A DNA stretch of 16,782 bases. It comes from Reyranella sp. (GTDB taxonomy: Bacteria; Pseudomonadota; Alphaproteobacteria; Reyranellales; Reyranellaceae). Within the stretch, counting starts at the first letter, position 1; every line of letters begins with the position of its first letter. The stretch spans positions 1 through 16,782 of the forward strand of contig JADHLS010000024.1 of assembly GCA_016780605.1 (NCBI GenBank). The letters run 5' to 3'. The notes beneath the pieces were generated by a model. That model did not search any database. It saw only the letters and a program-made list of their open reading frames with translations, and was not told the origin of the DNA. Below, in pieces: positions 6,791-12,714 of this stretch. The position numbers and the translations under genes are program-made.

Positions 6791-8395
6791 ATGATCAAGG
6801 GCAAGTTCAAACAGCTGCTGTCGTCGGCCGCCCTGCTGGTCGGCCTTTCGGGCGGCGTGCTGCCGGCCGGGGCCCAGACCACCCCCAAGCCCAACATCTT
6901 GGTGATCTTCGGCGACGACATCGGTTACTGGAACGTCAGCGCCTACAATCGCGGCATGATGGGCTATCGCACGCCCAACATCGACCGTATCGCCCGCGAA
7001 GGCGCGATCTTCACCGATTACTACGGCCAGCAATCGTGCACCGCCGGCCGGGCGGCCTTCATCACCGGCCAGTCGCCGATCCGCACTGGCCTGCTCAAGG
7101 TCGGGCTGCCGGGCGCTCCGGAAGGCCTGTCGGCCAAGGATCCGACCATCGCCGACCTGCTCAAGAGCCAGGGCTACATGACCGGCCAGTTCGGCAAGAA
7201 TCATCTCGGCGATCGCAACGAGTTCCTGCCCACCGTGCACGGCTTCGACGAGTTCTTCGGCAACCTCTACCATCTCAACGCCGAGGAGGAGCCGGAGAAC
7301 ATCGATTACCCGAAGGACCCGACGTTCAAGGCCAAGTACGGCCCGCGCGGCGTGCTGAAGTGTGTCGCCCTCGCCAACGAGCAGCCGGGCGAGGACCCGC
7401 GCTTCGGCAAGTGGGGCAAGCAGAAGTGCGAGGACACCGGACCGCTCACCCAGAAGCGCATGGAGACGGTGGACGAGGAATTCCTCGCCGCCACGCTCGA
7501 TTTCATCGATCGTGCGGACCGCGACAAGAAGCCGTTCTTCGTATGGACGAACTCCACCCGCATGCACATCTGGACGCACCTCAAGAAGGCGTCCGAAGGC
7601 AAGACCGGTCTCGGCGTGGTCGCCGACGGCATGGTCGAGCACGACGGCCAGGTCGGCCAGCTCCTGAAGAAGCTCGACGACCTCAAGATCGCCGACAACA
7701 CCATCGTCATCTATACGACCGACAACGGCGCCGAAGTGATGAGCTGGCCGGACGGCGGCACCACGCCGTTCCGCGGCGAGAAGAACACCAACTGGGAAGG
7801 CGGCTATCGCGTCCCTTGCATGGTGCGCTGGCCCGGGCTGGTCAAGCCAGGCACCGAGATCAACGAGGTGTTCTCGGCCGAGGACTGGATGCAGACCCTG
7901 CTGGCGGCGGTCGGCGAGACCGACCTGGGGCAGAAGCTGAGGCGCGGCGCCTCGTTCAACGGCAAGGACTTCAAGGTCCATCTCGACGGCTATGACCAGC
8001 GCGAGCTGCTGAAGAACGGCAGCGGCAGCGCGCGCAAGGAATTCTTCTACTGGACCGACGATGGCGGCCTGGCCGGCCTGCGCTACGACAAGTGGAAGCT
8101 CGCCTTCATGGAGCAGCGCAGCCACGGCTTCGACGTCTGGCAAGACCCCATGGTGACCTTGCGCGTGCCCAAGCTGTTCGACCTCAAGGCCGATCCGTTC
8201 GAGCGCGCCGATCACGAAGGCATGGGCTACGGCCGGTGGCGCATCGACCGCATCTTCCTGCTGGTCCCGGCGCAGGCGTTCGTCGCCCGCTACCTCGAGA
8301 CCCTGGTCGAGTTCCCGCCTCGCCAGAAGCCGGGCTCGTTCAACCTCCAGGGCGTGCTCGACAAGCTGATGTCGCCGCCGCAGAGCGCCAACTAG
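6791..8395 (+). CDS. Secreted arylsulfatase (type I, formylglycine-dependent)
   Basis: A 534-aa sulfatase of the alkaline phosphatase superfamily, hydrolysing sulfate esters in the periplasm or outside the cell. A Sec signal peptide covers about residues 1-28 (cleavage after AGA). Metal ligands are visible in FGDDIGYWN (Asp42, Asp43) and in YTTDNGAE (Asp311, Asn312). The catalytic motif is CTAGR with Cys83, the residue converted to formylglycine; it is the C-x-A-x-R variant rather than C-x-P-S-R. GKNHLGD (135-141) supplies the conserved Lys and His, and GEKNTNWEGGYRVP near 329-342 the second active-site Lys. The natural substrate is unknown. The start has an AGGGGAAA ribosome-binding site. 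It heads an operon with a small exported protein, a TAXI-type protein and a formylglycine-generating enzyme. Confidence 0.95.
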   Translation: MIKGKFKQLLSSAALLVGLSGGVLPAGAQTTPKPNILVIFGDDIGYWNVSAYNRGMMGYRTPNIDRIAREGAIFTDYYGQQSCTAGRAAFITGQSPIRTGLLKVGLPGAPEGLSAKDPTIADLLKSQGYMTGQFGKNHLGDRNEFLPTVHGFDEFFGNLYHLNAEEEPENIDYPKDPTFKAKYGPRGVLKCVALANEQPGEDPRFGKWGKQKCEDTGPLTQKRMETVDEEFLAATLDFIDRADRDKKPFFVWTNSTRMHIWTHLKKASEGKTGLGVVADGMVEHDGQVGQLLKKLDDLKIADNTIVIYTTDNGAEVMSWPDGGTTPFRGEKNTNWEGGYRVPCMVRWPGLVKPGTEINEVFSAEDWMQTLLAAVGETDLGQKLRRGASFNGKDFKVHLDGYDQRELLKNGSGSARKEFFYWTDDGGLAGLRYDKWKLAFMEQRSHGFDVWQDPMVTLRVPKLFDLKADPFERADHEGMGYGRWRIDRIFLLVPAQAFVARYLETLVEFPPRQKPGSFNLQGVLDKLMSPPQSAN

Positions 8396-8411
8396 CGCCG
8401 GGAGGATGCAA

Positions 8412-8573
8412 ATGGGATCGATCCTGCCGCTCGCGCTGGTCGCCGTGCTCGCCATCGTCACGACATCGATGGCCGCAGCCTCCAGCGCGGGCGCACGGCA
8501 ACCACCCACGCGGACCGGCGACAAGGCCGAGCTGAAGCCGGCCGGCTGCCCGTGGGCCGCGGCCGCCGCGTAG
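8412..8573 (+). CDS. Small exported protein (53 aa), unknown function
   Basis: A short frame starting MGSILPLALV, 16 bp after the sulfatase stop, with GGGAGG six bases before the ATG. Residues 3-22 form a hydrophobic stretch (consistent with a signal peptide, possible cleavage near AAA-SS at residues 21-25), followed by a short polar region and an Ala-rich tail after GCPWAAAA, with a single Cys near residue 46. It ends 21 bp before the TAXI-type gene. I do not recognise a family. The good ribosome-binding site, tight spacing and signal-like sequence argue that it is translated; the Ala-rich end could also reflect high-GC filler, so it is tentative. Confidence 0.55.
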   Translation: MGSILPLALVAVLAIVTTSMAAASSAGARQPPTRTGDKAELKPAGCPWAAAAA

Positions 8574-8594
8574 GCGACGGCGTCGGGACGGGCC

Positions 8595-9899
8595 ATGCTG
8601 GGCGTAAGTCGCCGCCAACTCGTTGCCATGGCGACCGTGGTGTTGGCGATCGCTCTGGCCGTCTGGCTGGCGTTCGACCATCTGCTCCCGGCACCGCCCA
8701 AGACGATCACGATCGCCGCCGGCTCGAAGGGCGGCGCGTACGAGTTCTATGCGCACAAGTACCGCGACGTGCTCGCGCGATACGGGGTGACGGTCGAGGT
8801 CCGTTCAACCGAGGGGACGGTCGAGAACCTCGATCTCCTCAAGGATCCGACGTCGGGGGTCGATATCGGCTTCGTGCAGGGTGGCGTGTCGAACGCCAGC
8901 CAGGCGCCCGACCTCGAATCGATGGGACGCATCAACTACCTGGCGTTCTTCATCTTTTGCCGCGCCGGCGAGACATTTGCCGATCTCACCCAGCTCAAGG
9001 GCAAGCGCATCGCGGTCGGACCGGCAGCGAGCGGCACGAACCTCGCCGCCACCAAGATCCTCAAGACGAACGGCATCACGCCCCAGAACGCGACCTTCCT
9101 GACGTTGGGCGGCAGGGCCGCCGTGGACGCGCTCGATGCCGGCAAGGCCGACGTGCTGTTCATGGGCAGCGTCCTCGAAGCGCCGCTGATCCAGAACCTG
9201 CTGCGCGATCCCGGCGTCGCGGTGGTCAGCCTGCCGCGGGTCAAGGCGCTGGTTCGCCGATTTGCCTTCCTCACGCGGCTCGAGCTGCCGAGCGGCGTTA
9301 TCGACCTCGAGCGCAACATCCCCTCAAGCGACGTCACCCTGATCGGGACCACCAGCTCCGTGCTGGTGCGCGCCGACCTCCACCCGGAAATCGTCGGCCT
9401 GCTGGCCCGGGCGCTGGTCGAGGTGAATGGCGAGCCCGGCATATTCCAGCAGTTCGGGGAGTTCCCGACGAACTCCGATCCCGAGTACCCGATGGCCGAG
9501 GGTGCCCGCGACTTCTACAAGAACGGCCCTTCGTTCCTGCATCGCTATCTGCCCTTCTGGGTGACGATCTACGTGCGCCGGCTCCTGGCGATCCTGGTGA
9601 CGGTGGCGGCCATCGCCGTTCCGGTCTTCAGCTACGCGCCCAAGGTCTACCTCTGGCTCGTGCGGCGGCATATCGTCCAGCTCTATCGCGACCTGCGGGC
9701 CATCGAGGAGGGATTGGCGCCGGACCTGTCGCGGTCGCGCCTGTCGGCCTTCGCGGGAGAACTCGAAAGGATCGATCGTGCAGCAAGCAAGCTTCCGATG
9801 AGGCACTCCGACCTGTTCTTTGCCCTGCAAACGCAGATCGGTCTTACCCGCTCACACCTCGATGCGGCACTCGCCAGGCCGCACCTGGCCGCCGTCTAA
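8595..9899 (+). CDS. TAXI-family solute-binding-like protein with C-terminal membrane anchor
   Basis: A 434-aa protein with an N-terminal hydrophobic segment (about residues 8-27), then a TAXI-type (TRAP-associated extracytoplasmic immunogenic) binding domain: ITIAAGSKGGAYEFYA at the domain start, DIGFVQGGVSN, LKGKRIAVGPAASGTNLAA and the segment DVLFMG. Beyond the usual TAXI length of about 320 residues there is a second hydrophobic segment (about 322-356) and a cytoplasmic, helical tail of about 75 residues. No TRAP permease subunits are visible nearby. It may deliver or sense the sulfated compound or its product; this is inference from the operon. The start has only a weak GGGACGGG ribosome-binding site. 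Confidence 0.85.
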   Translation: MLGVSRRQLVAMATVVLAIALAVWLAFDHLLPAPPKTITIAAGSKGGAYEFYAHKYRDVLARYGVTVEVRSTEGTVENLDLLKDPTSGVDIGFVQGGVSNASQAPDLESMGRINYLAFFIFCRAGETFADLTQLKGKRIAVGPAASGTNLAATKILKTNGITPQNATFLTLGGRAAVDALDAGKADVLFMGSVLEAPLIQNLLRDPGVAVVSLPRVKALVRRFAFLTRLELPSGVIDLERNIPSSDVTLIGTTSSVLVRADLHPEIVGLLARALVEVNGEPGIFQQFGEFPTNSDPEYPMAEGARDFYKNGPSFLHRYLPFWVTIYVRRLLAILVTVAAIAVPVFSYAPKVYLWLVRRHIVQLYRDLRAIEEGLAPDLSRSRLSAFAGELERIDRAASKLPMRHSDLFFALQTQIGLTRSHLDAALARPHLAAV

Positions 9900-9915
9900 A
9901 GGCTTGGGGCCGGCC

Positions 9916-10881
9916 ATGGACGCGAGCCCATCCGACGCGGCGACCGCGGGCATGATCCGCATCCCGGGCGGCACATTTCGCATGGGCTCCGACCGTCACT
10001 ATCCGGAGGAGGGTCCCGTCCACAGCGTCACGGTCGACGGCTTCTGGATCGACGCGACGCCGGTCACCAACGCCCAGTTTCGCGGCTTCGTGAAGGCCAC
10101 CGGCTACGTCACCTGGGCCGAGATCAATCCCGACCCGAGGGACTATCCCGGCGCACGGCCGGGTATGCTCAAGGCGGGCGGACTCGTCTTCTCGCCTCCC
10201 AACCGGCCAGTCGATCTTTCGGACTGGAGCCAGTGGTGGCGCTTCACCTTCGGTGCGACGTGGCGGCGACCCTATGGCAAGGGGAGCCATATCGGCGGGC
10301 TCGACGACCATCCGGTGGTGCAGGTCGCCTACAAGGACGCGGAAGCCTATGCGAGCTGGGCTGGCAAGACGTTGCCGACTGAGGCCGAATGGGAGTTCGC
10401 GGCGCGCGGCGGCCTGGATGGCGCCGAATTCGCCTGGGGCGATGAATTGACGCCGGGCGGCCGCCACATGGCCAACACCTGGCAGGGCGCCTTCCCGCAC
10501 GAGAACCTGCGGCACGACGGCTGGGCGCGCACATCGCCTGTACGGGCGTTTCTGCCGAACGGCTACGGTATCTTCGACATGATCGGCAATGTCTGGGAAT
10601 GGACGAGCGATTGGTATTCGCCGCGGCACCCGGGCGATCGGGCCAAAGCCTGCTGCGTGCCCAGCAACCCGCGCGGCGCAGCGATCGATGTGAGCCACGA
10701 CCCGCACGACCCTCTGCGCGTCCCGCGCAGGGTTCTGAAGGGCGGCTCGCATCTTTGCGCGCCGAACTATTGCCGGCGATATCGCCCCGCGGCGCGCCAC
10801 GCCGAGCAAATCGACACCTCGACCAGCCACGTTGGCTTCCGCTGCGTGGTCAGATCGAGCGGCAGTGAAGCGCGCAGCTAA
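9916..10881 (+). CDS. Formylglycine-generating enzyme (SUMF1-type sulfatase activator)
   Basis: A 321-aa FGE-sulfatase domain protein that oxidises the active-site Cys of type I sulfatases to formylglycine in the cytoplasm before export. Visible family motifs: MIRIPGGTFRMGSD at the N-terminus, LPTEAEWEFAARGG in the middle, GNVWEWTSDWY, and GGSHLCAPNYCRRYRPAAR, in which Cys281 and Cys286 match the redox-active cysteine pair of the family, with VGFRC near the end. The start at 9916 follows the TAXI stop by 16 bp; an in-frame upstream ATG at 9820 would overlap that gene and adds no domain. Its natural partner is the arylsulfatase at 6791 in the same operon. Confidence 0.95.
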   Translation: MDASPSDAATAGMIRIPGGTFRMGSDRHYPEEGPVHSVTVDGFWIDATPVTNAQFRGFVKATGYVTWAEINPDPRDYPGARPGMLKAGGLVFSPPNRPVDLSDWSQWWRFTFGATWRRPYGKGSHIGGLDDHPVVQVAYKDAEAYASWAGKTLPTEAEWEFAARGGLDGAEFAWGDELTPGGRHMANTWQGAFPHENLRHDGWARTSPVRAFLPNGYGIFDMIGNVWEWTSDWYSPRHPGDRAKACCVPSNPRGAAIDVSHDPHDPLRVPRRVLKGGSHLCAPNYCRRYRPAARHAEQIDTSTSHVGFRCVVRSSGSEARS

Positions 10882-11091
10882 ACCAGAGGCACGATGGGAA
10901 TCATGTGGACCGACTGCTCCTTTCAAACAAGCGTCGCCAGTGCGCGCGTTGCGATCAAATGGACCCGCATGCGGTTCAAACTGATCGTATTCCACTGCAG
11001 CAACCGCTCGCGAGCAGCAGGCGAACACGAGCGGAAGTGCGGATGATCTGCTGGAGGCTGCGACCCCCGAGCGCAAGAGCGAGACGGCTGC
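10882..11091. other. Intergenic gap after the FGE gene, no gene seen
   Basis: About 210 bp between the formylglycine-generating enzyme and the shortened WYL-like copy. I see no supported coding region, hairpin terminator or promoter. A 10-mer TCGTATTCCA here (10985-10994) also occurs at 5737-5746 after the left WYL-like copy, but the flanks do not align convincingly. Confidence 0.4.
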
Positions 11092-11331
11092 TTGAGCCTC
11101 ACATCCGACTCGATCGTGGAGCCTCATGTGCTCGGCCGCAATCGCCGCGGCAAGACGTTGCTCCGCGCCTGGCAGCTCAGCAGCCCGCGCCGCGATCGCA
11201 CCCACTGGAAGGTCTTCGACCCCGGCAGCATCGCCCATGCCGTCGAGACCGGTGACCACTTCACCAAACCCCTGCCGGGCTACACGCCGGACGATCCGGA
11301 CATGACGGGCGGCGTCATCGAGAGCGTCTAG
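11092..11331 (+). pseudogene. N-terminally truncated copy of the WYL-like gene
   Basis: From 11116 this frame matches the small WYL-like gene at 5356-5571 without gaps to the stop codon (about 89% DNA identity; seven amino-acid changes in 71 residues by hand count). The first 26 residues of the full copy have no counterpart. An open frame of 79 codons could start at a TTG at 11092, but it has no good ribosome-binding site. Many of the differences are synonymous, so the sequence kept its reading frame under some constraint, and a functional short protein is possible. Its stop codon overlaps the stop of the convergent cupin gene (CTAG at 11328-11331). Confidence 0.55.
11116..11331 (+). repeat. 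Direct repeat, right copy (3' part of WYL-like gene)
   Basis: Partner of the segment at 5356-5571, same orientation, exact offset of 5760 bp, no indels. The homology breaks abruptly just upstream of the GTGGAG at 11116. Confidence 0.9.
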
Positions 11332-11741
11332 TCCCGCTGAGGTTCGACTGAGAACGGATCCTCGACGTCGGCGCGGACGTACCCGCTCTGGCCCGGCGTG
11401 ATGGTCAGCAAGGTGACGCCGTCCGGATAATGAAAGCGGTGCCACGCGCCCTTCGGGACAATCGCAAGCTTTCCGGCATCGACCGGGATCAACTCCGAAC
11501 CGCCATCGCTCGCAACCTGCAATGTCGCCGCGCCATCGATAATGTAAACGAGTTCATCGCCGTCGGGATGTCTCTCCCAGGCGCCCTTTCCCGCCGACTT
11601 GCTCGCGAAGATCGTCGCGTCGCGATAGGCCGCCAGTCGCGCCGATGAACCTTGACGCTCCTGCCGCGTCGATGTCGGCGTGCGGCCGCGAAACATGGTC
11701 AGCTTTTCGAGCTCGGCGTTCAGGTCAAGAAGCGTCATCAT
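11328..11741 (-). CDS. Small cupin-domain protein
   Basis: A 137-aa single-domain cupin. The first cupin motif reads WERHPDGDELVYIIDGAATL (55-74), with His58, Asp62 and Glu63 in the metal-ligand places, and the second motif is around IVPKGAWHRFHYPDG (94-108) with His101. Cupins of this type are small beta-barrel proteins with varied enzymatic or binding roles, so no substrate is claimed. The start at 11741 has a GGAG ribosome-binding site; a second ATG follows at once at 11738. The gene is convergent with the shortened WYL-like copy and shares stop-codon bases with it. Confidence 0.88.
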   Translation of the reverse strand: MMTLLDLNAELEKLTMFRGRTPTSTRQERQGSSARLAAYRDATIFASKSAGKGAWERHPDGDELVYIIDGAATLQVASDGGSELIPVDAGKLAIVPKGAWHRFHYPDGVTLLTITPGQSGYVRADVEDPFSVEPQRD

Positions 11742-11857
11742 CGTTCACTCCAACGGTTCGATCTCCGCCACGGGCTTGTCTTAGCGGTGCGTCCACCATC
11801 GCGATGTTAAGAGTGGATGACGTGCCAAGCGACGGCACGAGCCATTACGACAACTTC
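11742..11857. other. Gap between cupin gene and riboswitch promoter
   Basis: No gene supported. It must hold the cupin promoter on the minus strand. A CGTGCC/GGCACG inverted repeat (11821-11826 and 11834-11839) is the only structure noticed. Confidence 0.4.
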
Positions 11858-11885
11858 TTGACGCCGCAATCCAGTACACTAAGAA
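11858..11885 (+). promoter_or_regulatory. Candidate sigma-70 type promoter of the cobalamin riboswitch
   Basis: TTGACG (11858-11863) and TAAGAA (11880-11885) are spaced by 16 bp, with the riboswitch beginning within about 15 bases downstream. This is a reasonable housekeeping promoter for the leader RNA. Confidence 0.5.
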
Positions 11886-11895
11886 TGAACTCATC

Positions 11896-12086
11896 GTCGG
11901 TCCTCCCTAACCGGAGGCGAACAGGGAACGCCGTGCGGCCCGCCAGGGCCTAATCGGCGGCTGTACCCGCAGCTGTAAGCGGCGAGCGACTGCCCAAAGG
12001 CCACTGGATTTCAAAGATCCGGGAAGGCGGGCAGGAGCCGGGACCCGCAAGCCAGAAGACCTGCCGGCGAAAGCGTCGCTCTTCCG
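11896..12086 (+). ncRNA. Cobalamin (adenosylcobalamin/B12) riboswitch
   Basis: Conserved aptamer elements appear in order: ACAGGGAAC (11931-11939), GCAGCTGTAAGCGG, GGCCACTGG (11999-12007), GGGAAGGC and the B12 box AGCCAGAAGACCTGCC (12050-12065). CTGCCC before GGCCACTGG pairs with GGGCAG after GGGAAGGC, as expected. Such riboswitches bind cobalamin and turn off translation or transcription of uptake and synthesis genes. It is preceded by a likely promoter and followed by a ribosome-binding-site-sequestering stem. Oddly, the gene next in line on this strand is not obvious: nikR lies antisense immediately downstream, and the TonB receptor begins about 630 bases further on. Confidence 0.93.
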
Positions 12087-12096
12087 TGGACGGGAT

Positions 12097-12161
12097 GTTC
12101 CAACGGGACGGTCAACCGAGCGGTGACGCGCCTTGTGCGTGTTGCTGCTGGAGGACCGTCC
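12097..12161 (+). promoter_or_regulatory. Riboswitch expression platform: anti-RBS stem with alternative pairing
   Basis: GGACGGTC (12106-12113) is perfectly complementary to GACCGTCC (12154-12161), which overlaps the end of a GGAGG ribosome-binding site (12150-12154) and lies just before an ATG at 12163. A competing short hairpin, GTTCC (12097-12101) with GGGAC (12105-12109), would free the ribosome-binding site. This is the layout of a translational riboswitch controlling a frame that starts at 12163. Confidence 0.55.
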
Positions 12162-12162
12162 G

Positions 12163-12714
12163 ATGACGCCGTTCCGTCGATTTGTGCTCGCCGCTTGCCG
12201 CGCCCCGGTTCTAGGCGCGGATGTGCTCGTGACGGTGAGAGGTCCCACCGTGGGCATGGCTGTGCGAGACCAGCTGCGCCGGCACGAGATGGAGCCGGCC
12301 GTGGCGCACGCCGCGCTGGCTCATCGTGTCGTCGGCCAGCGCACGCACGGACTTGGCCCGCCCGCGCAGGATGGACACCTCCAGGCACGAGCGGTGGTCG
12401 AGATGCACGTGCAGGGTCGCCACCTGCAGGTCGTGATGGTCGTGCTGGGCGCGCGTCAGGCGCCGGCCGAGATCGCGCGTCTCGTGGTCGTAGACATAGG
12501 CGAGCGTGGCGATGCAGAAGGCGTCGCTCTCTTCGGGCGCGTCGCCGTCGAGCCGCTGGCGCGCCTCGGCGTCGCGCAGCAGATCGCGCAGCGCCTCCGA
12601 CCGGCTGGCGTAGCGATGCGTCTTCATGTGGCGGTCCAGCACTTCCACCAGCGAATCCTCGACCGTCAGCGTGATGCGCTGCATCCGTCCCTCCACTTGT
12701 TGACCGAGAGATGA
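12163..12714 (+). other. Open frame under the riboswitch, antisense to nikR (183 codons)
   Basis: The ATG at 12163 has a good ribosome-binding site eight bases upstream and begins MTPFRRFVLAACRAPVLG. The frame is then open across the whole of nikR on the opposite strand and stops at TGA 12712-12714, overlapping an ATG of the TonB receptor at 12711 (ATGA). Beyond about residue 25 the composition is what one expects from the reverse complement of nikR, so a folded protein is unlikely. It may be a leader frame that couples riboswitch control to the receptor, or the remnant of the start of a lost gene. Confidence 0.25.
12211..12684 (-). CDS. nikR: Nickel-responsive regulator NikR
   Basis: A 157-aa ribbon-helix-helix repressor with a C-terminal ACT-like nickel-binding domain. 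The DNA-binding part reads MQRITLTVEDSLVEVLD with RSEALRDLLR following. The nickel ligands align with E. coli His76, His87, His89 and Cys95 as His81 (QHDHHDL), His92 and His94 (TLHVHLDH) and Cys100 (CLE). QRGVRHGRLHLVP closes the conserved fold; a His-rich tail of about 20 residues with six His (141-154) extends beyond it. The start at 12684 has GGAGG five bases upstream; a GTG at 12696 is an alternative. It is divergent from the TonB receptor, with a NikR operator between and overlapping the receptor start, so it probably represses the receptor, and perhaps itself, when nickel is plentiful. Confidence 0.95.
   Translation of the reverse strand: MQRITLTVEDSLVEVLDRHMKTHRYASRSEALRDLLRDAEARQRLDGDAPEESDAFCIATLAYVYDHETRDLGRRLTRAQHDHHDLQVATLHVHLDHRSCLEVSILRGRAKSVRALADDTMSQRGVRHGRLHLVPAQLVSHSHAHGGTSHRHEHIRA

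Noticed and set aside
6362..8710. A 782-codon open frame on the minus strand opposite the sulfatase
   Set aside because: It is the reverse-complement shadow of the sulfatase gene, with Leu/Ala/Glu repeats typical of such shadows; its end merely overlaps the LysR gene in another frame.
9844..11445. A 533-codon open frame on the minus strand opposite the FGE gene
   Set aside because: The FGE motifs on the plus strand are decisive; the minus frame has no recognisable domain and runs across three unrelated plus-strand features.
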